A stretch of DNA of 64,000 nt from Malus domestica (lineage: Eukaryota > Streptophyta > Magnoliopsida > Rosales > Rosaceae): positions 14,640,001-14,704,000 of the forward strand of contig NC_091671.1 of NCBI RefSeq assembly GCF_042453785.1, written 5' to 3'. How positions within the stretch are numbered: the stretch's first letter is position 1; each line of letters starts with the position of its first letter. The notes under the pieces were generated by a model. It saw only the letters and a program-made list of their open reading frames with translations. It was not told where the DNA came from and ran no database searches. Of this stretch, positions 53,751 to 64,000 are shown piece after piece. Position numbers and translations under genes: made by a program.

Positions 53751-56700
53751 ATGGAGCTTTTGTACATGATCTTAATTAGTTTTGTGCTTGCCTGTGTTTC
53801 TCTCTGCTATGTTTTTAACCATATTCGTGTCGCCGCCGGCATGAGAAAGGAAAAACTTGATCGTCATCCGCTCCCACCAGGAAGCACAGGATGGCCAATC
53901 ATCGGTGAAACCCTAGAGTACCTGCGCACGGCCAAAAAGGGTGTCCCGGAAATGTTCATGTTAGACAGGATTAACAGGTACTTGTCATCCGCTGGCAACT
54001 CTTGCAAAGTTTTCAAGACATCGTTGTTGCTTCAAGACATGGCAGTGCTATGCACTGCGGGCGGAAACAAGTTCCTCTTTTCGAACGAGGAAAAACTGGT
54101 CAAGTCGTGGTGGCCGGCTCACTTGGATAAGATTATCGTTGGCAACTCAGAAAAAACACTCAATATCACTGAGGAGTCTAATCGATTTCGCATGATTCTC
54201 GCTCCGTATCTGAAGCCTGCCGGCCTCCAACAGTATGTAGGAACCATGGATTCGGTCACCAAAAAGTATTTGGTTACCTTTTGGGACCATAAAGATCAAG
54301 TGAAGGTTCACCAACATGCAAAGAAATATGCGTTTACGTTGGCATGTAAACTCATGTTAGATGTGGAGGATCCACAAGTATTGGACAAACTAGAGGGGCT
54401 ATTGAAGGATTTGTCTTCTGGGTTCACGGCATTGCCAATCGATCTTCCGGGCACAACATTTAACCGAGCCATTCGAGGATCGACGCAACTCAGGGAAGAA
54501 ATTGAGAAGATTGTGGTTGAGAGGAGGATAAAGCTTTCCACTGCTAGTGCCAATAGTATGGTCGACGAGGATGGTGATCACGGAGATATGTTGTCGAGCT
54601 TACTCATGGAGACATATAGCGACGGGCAACAGATAAGCGAATCGGAGATTGCGGACAAGCTGTACGGTGTTATAGTTGCTGGCTACGACAATCTAAGCAG
54701 TGTGTTGGCTACCATTATCATGTATCTGGCGGAGTTTCCTCAAGTCTATGATGCCGTCCTTAAAGGTAATTAAGCTGCATTTTCATGGATTTATTATGAA
54801 CATCCAGTTTGGGATAGTGGTGTTTTTTAAAACAGCTTATAAAAACAAGGGTAAACTATATTTTACACCTTAGATTTAGGTGCAATAACAACCTCATACA
54901 ACATGTATAAAACATTTCAATCTTATACATTAGTTATCATTTTATTTCAATTTCATACAATCGTTAAAAAATCTGTTAAGTTAATCTTTAAGTAATAACA
55001 TGGTAATAGTGGACTCTAAAATTTTGTTGACGTGATTGCTTGCTTGTGCCACGTGGCAAAACAACTAATAAAAAATATTTTAATAAAATATCAATTCTTT
55101 TGTTAAATTTTTGTAAAAAAAAGGGAAAAAAAGAAAAAAAAGAAAAACCAAACCCTCCCCAGTCCCAGGCCGTTCATCCTCTCCCCTTTGGTTTTATAAT
55201 TAAAAACTTAAAAAAATAGAAAGGAGAAAAAGGAAAACCCCAAATTTTTCCAAAAAAACAGAAAAAGGAAAACCCTAAATCCTACCCAGTCCCACGCCCC
55301 CCACATTCTCCAAGCCCACGGCACCCCCGCCGTCGTCCTCTCCACTTAGCCATTCTCTCCGGCCCCGACCTTATTCGCCGTCCGCAACACCTGATTCCAG
55401 AACTCCGTCCTCGATTACCCCGATAGTAGTCTACTACCACGTTATTACTGAACATTTAATTTAATAGATTTTTTAACGGTGGTATAAAATAGAAATAAAA
55501 TAATAACTAAGGTATGAGATTGAAATATTTTAAAGATATTGTATGAGGTTGCAATTATACCTAAATTTGAGAGGGTAAAATATAATTTGCCCTAAAAACA
55601 ATTTGAAACATCAAATGAGTTTGGTAAAATAAAATAAAATGTGTGTGTGTTTTTCTTTTTTAAATTGCTATCAATGACAGAACAAAAGCATATAAAAGTA
55701 TGAGTAGGGTTTACTATGTTTTAAAAAAAAGTTTTATTTTTCAAAGCATAGTAATGAGTACCTAGTTTTACTAAACACTCAAGTAACTTTATTTTATAAT
55801 AATTTATTTTTACAATACAGAAAAAATAATTTTTTAAAAAATACATCAATACCAAACTAACCCGTAGTCTAAATTACTCAATTTGCAACAACAATTTAAG
55901 GATTAGAAGGATGACTACGACCATGATCATTAGAGCAAGTCCACCCCTAAGAACTTTGCACCAGCACCCAGCGCATTTATCCACTCAAGTGAACAGTAAT
56001 AGATTGGAGTGAACAGTAATAGGCCAAGGTATCTCCACCCCTAAAAAAATGCGCTGGCACCCAACGTATTTATTTGGTGTGTTTGTTTTTTTTAAGTTTA
56101 TTTCGGATAAGATTTTTAACCAATTTCGGATAAAATTTCAAATAAACTTAAAAAAAAATACACACTAAAATAAAATTACATACTCATCAAATAAACTTAA
56201 AAAAAACACACTAAATAAATGTGGTGTAAGGTGGAAGATGAGGGTTACGTATTTATAGAAAGAAAAAAAACTTTTTTAAAATTTTATTGTATTTAAAAAA
56301 AATATGTATTTTTTAATATTTTTTAATTAATTTTAATGTAGTTAATTAATCTGGACCATTGGATTTGAAAAATATTCAAATCCAAGAGCCAGGATCAGCC
56401 ACATGGCCACGCGCCAGCAAATGGCCCGGCTTCTTGGTCAGCCTATTTTGTGCTGGCCTAGAGACCAGCATGGGATGGGTGCCAGGCTGTTGAACGGGCT
56501 GGAGGACATGGACAGGGTGCTGGGCTGCTATTTGGACTGAGTGCTGGGCAAAGTCCACTCCGGTGGACTTGCTCTTAGATATTTTTTTGTAAAAAACATG
56601 GTCTTTAATTGAGGATTTAGAAAATAAATGGTCCATATCTTGAAATGGGGTTGTAGGGTGGACGGAAATGACGTTGTAGAGTGGACAAAAATGACTTCAG

Positions 56701-58941
56701 TCATTGCTAAACCAGTTAATATACATAATTTCACTTTTCTCAACTAATATATATAATAATATTTGCTTACTTTTCTATACTATCTATTAATAGACCACTG
56801 TTTGTAAGCCAAAAACTAAGAGACTATCTATTATCTATTAGTAAAACACTTTTTGTCAAACAAAAAACAAGGAAAATGCTATTATACCTTTCCATGCTTA
56901 ATTGAAAGAAAATATCAGGAAAGAAAAATTATGGGCACTTAAGTACTTTGCACAAAAAAAAAAAAAAAAAAAAAAAGCTTTGGTATATATTTTTTTCCAT
57001 CCACATATCATCAAAGCACGTGTCTATTAAGAATAATAACTAAACCTAACTACTTAATTCGGTGGCCAAAATTAAACTTGAACAGAACAAATGGAGATTG
57101 CAAACTCAAAAGCAGCAGGAGAGCTGCTGAACTGGGGGGACGTACAAAAGATGAAATATTCATGGAGCGTGTCGTGTGAAGTGATGAGATTGTTGCCCCC
57201 AAATCTTGGGACTTTTAGAGAGGCCACCACCAACTTCGTTTATGAAGGACATCTAATACCAAAGGGAATGAAGGTAAATTATTTATAACTATTATAATTT
57301 ATATAATGATAAAATTATTACTACTATATGCACAAACTTTATGTATGTGAATATTTAATTTTTATTGTTGTTTTAAAATGGAAAACGGAGCGGAAGAGAG
57401 AGAACGTGGGAATGAGGAGAGAGGTGTTTATTCTCTCTCTCTCTCTCTTTGTTTTTTTTAATTTTTTTTTTAATTTTTAATATTAGAGATAGATTAGGAT
57501 CATATGTGAGTAAGGCTTAAAAAAAGTAAAATTTAGTTCTTGCGAAATTGCATTAGTGTCCATGATTTTGTGTTGTGATTGAAGATTAAATTGTGTTTTC
57601 ACTTTGTTTTAATTAACAAAGAAGTTTTTGTAATTAATAGGTAGATTATTATTGTTAGTGGAATGAGGGTAATTATAAATTAAATAAATCTTGGGGTGTA
57701 GTCAATTTAGATTTCAGAAAATTTTATGCAAATTTTTAAGTGACAGATTTTAGAAGATTTTTAATGGACATTTTAATAGACTCTACAATTTTATATAGAT
57801 TTTGACATATTTTAATTTCTAATATAAGTTTCTATAAATTTGTATGAACTTCTTTCATAAATTTCTTAAGATTTCTAAGCATCACCAAACCTAGTTAGAA
57901 AGCTGCGAGTGCTCTCATTGTAATAAGCATTGGTTTGGCGACCGTTCTACTAAACATTAGTGAACACTATTTTAATATAAAAAACATGTAGAACTAGTTA
58001 AACATTATTGAACACTATTTTAATATCAAATAAATCTTACTTCACTCACTATTAATAATTTAAAAGTATTCAAAAAAACATTTATAGGTTGTTATAATAA
58101 TTTGGGTTAAGCCATACATTAGACTTATCATAATAATTTGATATCAAACTCGTTATTGACAACATTAAAACCTAAGACCTTGTAAAAAGAAATATCGCTA
58201 CACCAAATGACTAATCAACCTACGAAAACCAATCTTAGACATTCATCACTAGTCTCCTACATAATTAAGAGGGACTTTTTATGAATAGGGAGATCATTAA
58301 CTATATGGTCATCGCCCTGAATATTTCGTTTGTATTGGGAACATTGTGTCCGTGTATTTGTCCTGTTATATTGTTAGATGACTATGGTTTCATATTTCAT
58401 TGATTTCCTTGTGAGATTGATCCTTGAAAATCAACTTAATTGTGTCGTGGATCTACTTGTGATATCCCTTTTTGGTGAAGATTGATTAAAGAGGGAACCC
58501 TCTTAAGTTATGGGTAATGTATATATATGAGCGTACTGGACGTGATATATATGATATTTTTTAGTACAATATATATGAATGAGTTTAGTTTAACTTTGAT
58601 TACATTTGTATATGCATGCATGGATGAATAAGCAGTTGCATTGGAATGTGAATTCGACACATAAGAACCCAGAATGCTTCCCGAATCCAGAAAAGTTTGA
58701 TCCGTCGAGGTTTGAGGGAAAAGGACCACCTCCTTTTGCATTTGTTCCTTTCGGAGGAGGACCTCGAATGTGTCCCGGCAAAGAATACTCTCGACTCAAA
58801 ATACTGGTGTTCATGCACAACGTGGTCACCAAATACAAGTGGGACAAGGTTTTTCCTGATGAGAAATTCATATGGGCACCTGTGCTTCGTCCAACCAAAG
58901 GACTTCCAATTAAGCTTTTTCCTCACAATAAATCCAATTAA
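53751..58941 (+). CDS. CYP716-type cytochrome P450, three exons
   Basis: Exons are 53751-54765, 57086-57273 and 58636-58941. Donors are AAAG|GTAATT and AAG|GTAAAT; acceptors are AACAG|AACAA and AGCAG|TTGCA. The product is 502 aa: N-terminal membrane anchor (1-25), proline hinge [14 protein letters not shown] (40-53), ExxR at Glu370-Arg373 in CEVMRL, FDPSRF (422-427), heme loop [13 protein letters not shown] with Cys447. The blocks [31 protein letters not shown] and THKNPECFP are typical of CYP716. Members of this family commonly oxidise triterpene scaffolds such as beta-amyrin at the ER; the substrate here is unknown. The I-helix reads AGYDNLSS (310-317), where most relatives have (A/G)G.DT(T/A)S, so the usual Thr is Asn. 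No frame lesion is seen. Confidence 0.85.
54840..55601. mobile_element. Mutator-like MITE in P450 intron 1
   Basis: The element at 54849-55592 (744 bp) has a perfect 9-bp duplication TAAAAACAA (54840-54848, 55593-55601). Inverted ends of ~120 bp run from GGGTAAACTATATTTTAC to GTAAAATATAATTTGCCC. The centre holds C-rich sequence at 55150-55420. Confidence 0.85.
55930..56577. mobile_element. Harbinger-type MITE in P450 intron 1
   Basis: The element at 55933-56574 (642 bp) starts GAGCAAGTCCACC and ends GGTGGACTTGCTC, with TTA at 55930-55932 and 56575-56577. No coding capacity. With the Mutator-like MITE it makes up about 60% of the 2.3-kb intron. Confidence 0.85.
57274..58635 (+). other. P450 intron 2
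   Basis: 1.36 kb, AT-rich, with a CT microsatellite near 57430-57450. No element boundaries recognised. Confidence 0.6.
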
Positions 58942-59111
58942 CAACGTCGTAAGCCCTTAAAAATAATTAATGGATGATCAACGATCCTATGAATACATGT
59001 AATGCTATTGGAAACTGTATTTGGTTTTAGCTATTAATTATTGTTATTGTATGAATCTATAGTTTGTAGTCTACACGCGAATCCTATTCATGTATATGAT
59101 TTTATTAATGG

Positions 59112-59117
59112 AATAAA
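59112..59117 (+). terminator. Polyadenylation signal of the P450 gene
   Basis: AATAAA 171 bp after the stop codon, in a T-rich 3'-UTR-like context. Confidence 0.5.
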
Positions 59118-59500
59118 GATTGTAAAAGTTAATCACGTTTGAATTTCCCTTTTTCTTTAAGTTGTCATATATATAGAAAATTTTCTTTGATATAGTTAGT
59201 CAATTTAGTTGAAAATCAGAGTACGCAACAAACATATATATTTAATACAAAGGATAAATTTCAATTTACTATCTTAAAGTTTCGTGGTTTTCAACATTTG
59301 GTATATGAAGTTTTTTTCGTTCCAAAGTTATACCTAAAGTATTAATTTTGGGACTGTCTCGTACATCCATTAGAGTTTTTCAGTAGACAATTCAAGGAAA
59401 AAAAAAAAAAAAAAAAACAAAACCCACCCGTCTTGTACCTCCCCCAACCCCTTCCCTCCCTTCTTTCCTCTGCAACACGTACCCTCCCTTCTAACAAAGA
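59118..59500. other. Intergenic between P450 and p24 gene
   Basis: 59250-59390 resembles one arm of a Mutator-like MITE (ATACCTAAAGTATTAATTTT type words) but no partner arm was seen. A poly(A) run is at 59397-59417. Confidence 0.4.
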
Positions 59501-59802
59501 TCAAATGCAGCAGGCAGCAGTACAATTCCAATTCAAAAGTTAAACATCTTCGTACACAAGTAATCAGAAACTTGCCTGATTTCGGCGCTGAGGAAAGCCG
59601 TGGGTGGTGGGTGGGGGGGGGGCGTTGCGGCCTTTGCTGGTAGCAGCAGCTTCAACAGAACTCACATTCGAATCCGAAAAACCAATTGCAAGAACTGCCT
59701 GGTCCGACAGCCGTGTTCGAGTTCGGCGCTTCCCAAATCCCAGTTCATCCTAAAATCCGAAACTTCAAACCTCTGCCAAATACAAAAACTAGAACTAGTT
59801 TC

Positions 59803-59922
59803 CGAGGTAATTTTTCACCTTCTTCTCGATCTGTGTATTTACATCTCTAAATACCAATCTGGGTAACGATTATTTTGTGGCTAAAATCCCCGTGATTGTT
59901 GACTGTTTTGATGGATTTGCAG
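59803..59922 (+). other. Probable 5'-UTR intron of the p24 gene
   Basis: Donor CCGAG|GTAATT at 59802/59803 and acceptor TTTGCAG at 59916-59922, 8 bp before the ATG. Upstream 59500-59800 would be the 5' UTR exon; the ORF there shows no homology. Confidence 0.45.
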
Positions 59923-59930
59923 GGAAGAAG

Positions 59931-60065
59931 ATGGAGTTCTGGGGCGGCGGACACGTGGCGTTGAGTTTGGCGCTGGTGGGTTTTCTGGTTTTGTGCCGAT
60001 TGGAAGGGTCGCTAGGGTTGAGGTTCGTGATAGACAGGGAAGAGTGCTTTTCTCACGATGCAAAG
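59931..60065 (+). pseudogene. p24/emp24 cargo receptor gene, first coding exon broken by a Copia LTR
   Basis: ATG 59931 opens a signal peptide (HVALSLALVGFLVLC), then GLRFVIDREECFSHDAK, the conserved start of the GOLD domain in plant p24-beta proteins of the COPI/COPII vesicle pathway. After Lys45 the sequence changes to an LTR starting TGTTG, where the family continues with YEGD. An earlier in-frame ATG at 59877 lies within the predicted UTR intron and is not used here. The rest of the gene must lie beyond the window, past the insertion. Confidence 0.8.
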
Positions 60066-60222
60066 TGTTGATTTGTATTAGGATTCCTATAATTGTGTGA
60101 TTCTTACCATATTTAGTTTCCTAGTTAGGATGTAATTATTTTCCCCTTATTCTTTCCCATATTTGTATAGGGTTGTATATATACCTTTGTTTGAGATGAA
60201 ATACACATATCATTGAAAAACA
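60066..60222 (+). repeat. 5' LTR of the Copia element
   Basis: Short LTR from TGTTGATTTG to GAAAAACA. A TATA-like TATATATACC is at about 60175. A primer-site-like TGGCACCAGAGCC follows at 60234-60246, a variant of the usual TGGTATCAGAGC and 11 bp away, so the LTR end is approximate. Confidence 0.6.
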
Positions 60223-60473
60223 TTCTTTCTTCTTGGCACCAGAGCCGGGTTAGAAAAGGAAAACACCGAACCCTAATTGTATTTTTTCCACTGCCGTGTC
60301 CCTGATCAATTGCAGCGAGCAACTTAGAGTTGTTGCTGCCCGTTTCCTGATCGATTGCAGCGAGCAACTGAGAAGTTGTTGTTGCCCCGTCAATTCGTTC
60401 GTATTGTTCCAAAGCCCCATCAAAACTGTAGTTTTTTTTCTGCCCAGTTTGTATTAGTCAGTTCCAAGGTCCC

Positions 60474-61069
60474 ATGGCTGAAGAAAAGGGGGTTGGTTCT
60501 CAGATTGTTCCAGCGGTTGCTCCAATTATGGTGCAGTCAAAGAATTCAAGCTTTAATATTGGTATGGTTTTGGATGAAAAGAACTATGATTTATGGGCTC
60601 CTCTTATTCAAATCCATATTGCTGGAAGGAAGAAGATGGGATATCTTCGTGGGTCTATCAAGACACCTAACGAAGATGATCCTAAATATGATGATTGGTT
60701 TTTTGAAGATAAAAAAAATTAAGAGTTGGCTTTTGCCTTCAATGAAGCCTGAGATTATGAAACGGTACATTCGGTTGTCTACATCGAAGGAAATTTGGGA
60801 ATCCCTTAAGGCATCTTACTTTGATGAGAACTCAGCCTAGCCAAACAAGCCGGGATCGTCCCCAAGGTAAGTGCCCACACTGTGGCATGACAGGACACTC
60901 TAAGAGTTGTTGTTTTGAGCTGATTGGATATCCTGAGAATTGGGATATGACTCGTGATCCTCGTTGCAACAAATCTTGAGCCTCTGTTGTAGAAACCAAG
61001 AATGATTCGGACCAGATAGCGGACAAGGCATCTGCCATGATTGCTACGGCAGGTAGTATGGTAAGGCAC
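60474..61069 (+). pseudogene. Copia gag, frameshifted
   Basis: From ATG 60474: FNIGMVLDEKNYDLWAPLIQ, GYLRGSIKTP, DDWFFED (UBN2-type gag). The frame shifts near 60715 and continues as IKSWLLPSMKPEIMKRYI..KEIWESLK. The zinc knuckle CPHCGMTGHSKSCC follows at about 60870-60920. An internal deletion is likely between 60830 and 60850. Confidence 0.75.
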
Positions 61070-61379
61070 TAAGTACTTCTACTTCTGTTATGAATAATAC
61101 ATGAATAATTGATTCCAGAGCTATTGAACATATGACTTGTGATTCTAAACAGGTTCCATCACTAAAAACATCCACACAGACTGAGGTCAATGTTGCTAAT
61201 GGTAATGTCATCCCTGTTACTGGGGAATGCACTGTTTCCTTTTTCGATACCATAAAACTTGACACTGTTCTTGTGGTTCCCTCTCTAAATTATAATTTGT
61301 TGTTCGTTGCTTAAATAACTCTTGCCTTACATTGTTTGGTTATTTTTTGGCCCTATTTTTGTGTTTTTAAGGACATCCG

Positions 61380-62367
61380 GACGCAGAAGAAGATTGGTTA
61401 TGGTATTAAAAGAGGGAAACTTTATTACTTGGAGTCGACCACCAGTAGTTCTAGCTTGCTAACTCAAGCCCTTTCCGTTGATGATTCTCAAGGGGATACT
61501 AATAAAGTGTTAGACATCTGGATGTGGCATCGGCGCCTTGGGCATGATTCCTTTGGTTATTTGCATCAGTTATTTCCTAGTTTGTTTGTCAAGAATGATG
61601 TTTCTCAGTTTAAGTGTGATGTTTGTGAAGTGGCTAAGAGGCATCGAACCTCCTTTCCTCCCAGTTTAAATAAAAGTACCGTTCCTTTTATGATTGTGGA
61701 TTCTGATGTATAGGGACCGTCGAAAATAGCTACTCTTGGTGGTGCTCACTGGTTTGTTACTTTTATTGACGATTGTACCAGAATGACTTGGGTTATTTTG
61801 TTAAAGTTGAAAAGCGAAGTTAGTTCGGCCTTTCAACGGTTCCATAAAATGGTTTCTGTGCAATACAACAGGAATATCCAGGTTCTTAGAAGTGACAATG
61901 GGGGCGAATATGTTAATATGGAACTTCGTTCCTTCCTAGAATTGCATGGTATTGTTGATCAGACCACGTGGCTGTATACTTTTCAACAGAATGGGGTTGC
62001 AGAACGGAAAAATAGACACCTGTTAGAAATGGTTCGTGCTTCACTCATTGCGGCACATCTGCCTCTACATTATTGGGGAGATGCACTTATGTCCGCAGCC
62101 TACCTTATTAATTGTCTTCCTTCCCGTACTATCAACTTCCATACGCCATTTCAGGCTCTCAGATCTCAGACTAGCAGCCCACCAACTCCCAATCTCCCTC
62201 CACGGGTCTTAGGGTGTGTTGATTTCGTTTATCTCCATCCCCCTCAACGGAATAATAAACTTGAGCCTCGAGCCATTCATTGTGTTTTTTTGGGTTATGT
62301 TACTACCCAGAAAGGATATCGTTGTTTGATCCTTCGAGTAAAAAAATGTTTATTACTCATGATGTGA
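61380..62367 (+). pseudogene. Copia GAG-pre-integrase and integrase, broken
   Basis: HHCC finger (MWHRRLGH, CDVCEVAKRH) at about 61520-61650. A TAG at 61711-61713 interrupts the frame. The integrase core follows with Asp in TFIDDCTRMTW, Asp in LRSDNGGEYVN, Glu in QNGVAERKNRHLLEMVR. The downstream VFLGY motif is present. The upstream protease region (61090-61310) has decayed and lacks a clear DSG. Confidence 0.8.
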
Positions 62368-63073
62368 TTTTCCATGAGAATGAAATGTTTTTTGGATCCT
62401 CTGCGTCCTCACTTCAGGGGAATACCGAAATAGTGAAGTTCTGACATGAGATAATAGTGAAGTTTTGAGATTTGATTACTCTCACATGGGTAGAAATGAT
62501 CTACATGATGAGCAACCATTGGAATCATCACGCCTGGAGTACACGGCATATGGAGAAGGGCAGCAGCCCATGTGTTGCAGTGATCAGCCCACGACATCTG
62601 AAGAAGGGCAGCAGCTTGTGTGCTTTGGTCATCAGCCCACTGATGAGCAGCAAACAAATCAGAAGGAGGAGTAGCCCACGAGTCCTACTATTTGTAGTGG
62701 AACCGAGCAACAATTGCAGCATTTGTCACAAGATTTTTCTCTCGAAGTTATATCAGGTCCGACTATGAACTCATATTCTATTAATTCTCATAACCAATCG
62801 TTTCCTACACCGGATGCACCTACACTCCGTAACCTTCCCGAGCATATTAATCAAGGTATTCCTAAACCCACTTATGAGGTAGATCTTAAGTGTAAACACA
62901 AGTATTCCGTGAGTGAGCCAAACTCTGATTCAAGAGTGAGATACCTATTAAACAATTATGTGTCTACCTGTCACCTGTCAGAATCAAATAAGTCATTTGT
63001 ATATCAATTATCTACTGTATCTATTCCTAACAGTGTGCAGGAGGCTTTAGCAGATTCCCGTTAGAAAGATGCA

Positions 63074-64000
63074 ATGAACGAGGAATTGAGATCGTTGAAG
63101 AAGAATGCTACCTGGGAAATAACTGACTTGCCAGCCGAAAAGAAACCTGTGGGATGCAAATGGGTTTATACAGTGAAATACAAAGCAGATGGAACGGTAG
63201 ATCACTTTAAAGCACGATTGGTAGCAAAGGGGTATATGCAGAAATATGGCATTAACTACACTGATACGTTCACACCAGTGGCAAAGATCAATATAGTTCA
63301 TGTTCTACTGCCCTTAGCAGCAAACCTGGATTGGCCTTTGCAACAGTTCGATGTAAAAAATGCATTCCTCCATGGAGATCTAACTGAGGAGATTTACATG
63401 GACCTTCCACCAAGGTGCAATCATTCGGACATACGAAAATAAAAGGTATGTAGGCTCAAGAAATCATTGTATGGGTTAAAGCAGTCTCCTAGAGCCTGGT
63501 TTGGTAGATTTACCAAGTCCATGAGAGCATTCGGGTATAGGCAAAGTAATTGAAATCACACGTTATTCCTGAAACGCCAGAATGGAAAGGTTACAGCCCT
63601 CATCGTATATGTGGATGATATGGTGGTTACTGGTAATGATCATGTTGAGCAAGCAGCCTTGAAAAATTATTTGTCCACAGAATTTGAAATGAAAGATCTT
63701 GGTTCTTTGAAATATTTCCTTGGGATTAAAGTGTCAAAAAGCAAGTCTGGGATATTTCTATCACAAAGGAAGTATGTTCTTGACCTATTGGAAGAAACTG
63801 GTATGACAGTGTGCAAGCCTGTGTCTACTCTGTTGGAAGAAATGAAGTTGGGTATCGATCAGAACGAAGTACCGGTTGATAAGGGGAGGTATCAAAAGTT
63901 AGTAGGAAGATTAATGTACTTGGCTCACACTAGGCCGGATCTTGCTCATGCCTTAAGTGTGATTAGTCAATATATGCATAATATTCCAGGAGAACAACAC
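63074..64000 (+). pseudogene. Copia reverse transcriptase, partial, with stops
   Basis: RT begins ELRSLKKNATWEITDLP and continues through GCKWVYTVKYKADG, ARLVAKGY.QKYGINYTDTF, FDVKNAFLHGDL, the catalytic YVDD at about 63608-63620, and DLGSLKYFLGIKV. Stops at 63440-63442 and 63551-63553 break it. The start of the RNase H side lies at the window edge. Confidence 0.85.

Larger units (their letters stand above)
60066..64000 (+). mobile_element. Copia-type LTR retrotransposon, degenerate, runs off the window
   Basis: Inserted in the p24 exon. 5' LTR, then gag, protease relic, integrase and RT in Copia order (integrase before RT). Many stops and frameshifts. The 3' part and second LTR are outside the window, so the expected 5-bp target duplication (CAAAG at 60061-60065) cannot be confirmed. 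Confidence 0.85.

Overview
The window reads as nuclear DNA from a flowering plant, a eudicot. Genes have introns, intergenic DNA is AT-rich, and most of the sequence is nested transposable elements. The repeat set (a possible Cassandra-type element carrying 5S rRNA sequence, Tekay-like Gypsy, RTE LINEs, several MITE and SINE families) suggests a woody Rosaceae genome such as apple or pear. That taxonomic guess is inference from memory of repeat style and was not checked. All homology calls below come from reading translations and aligning by eye.

Layout. 1-111 is the last 36 codons of an unidentified gene. 887-12629 is a tandem segmental duplication: unit 1 is 887-7937 and unit 2 is 7938-12629. 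Each unit starts with a relic of a hAT transposase tail and carries a Mutator-like MITE. Each ends in a DUF7054/At4g22758-like gene on the minus strand. The second gene copy (11986-12694) is intact. The first (7297-7937) is cut by the duplication junction and frameshifted. Later insertions distinguish the units: a solo LTR in unit 2, and in unit 1 a TTA-flanked MITE and an LTR element holding an antisense ORF.

12.7-31.9 kb is mostly TE territory: SINEs, Harbinger- and hAT-like MITEs, a probable Gypsy solo LTR, a Gypsy element whose LTR contains a CACTA element, and a decayed L1 LINE. 31.9-37.2 kb holds a nearly intact Tekay-type Gypsy element (one 1132-codon pol ORF) whose front part of gag is inverted. 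39.0-46.7 kb is an RTE LINE between 19-bp target duplications. A second copy of the antisense-ORF LTR element is embedded in it and is flanked by a duplicated ~850-bp LINE segment.

Genes in the last third: a TIC100 remnant on the minus strand (47412-51402, no 5' exons, one premature stop, one frameshift), then an apparently complete three-exon CYP716-type cytochrome P450 on the plus strand (53751-58941). Last comes the first coding exon of a p24 (emp24) cargo receptor gene (59931-60065), broken after 45 codons by a Copia element that runs off the window. The host genes show no operon-like or pathway link. Only the DUF7054 gene and the P450 look functional; the remaining host genes are partial or broken. 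The candidates for something less well described are the LTR element with a conserved antisense coiled-coil ORF, the LINE/LTR duplication structure, and the P450 with an altered I-helix motif.
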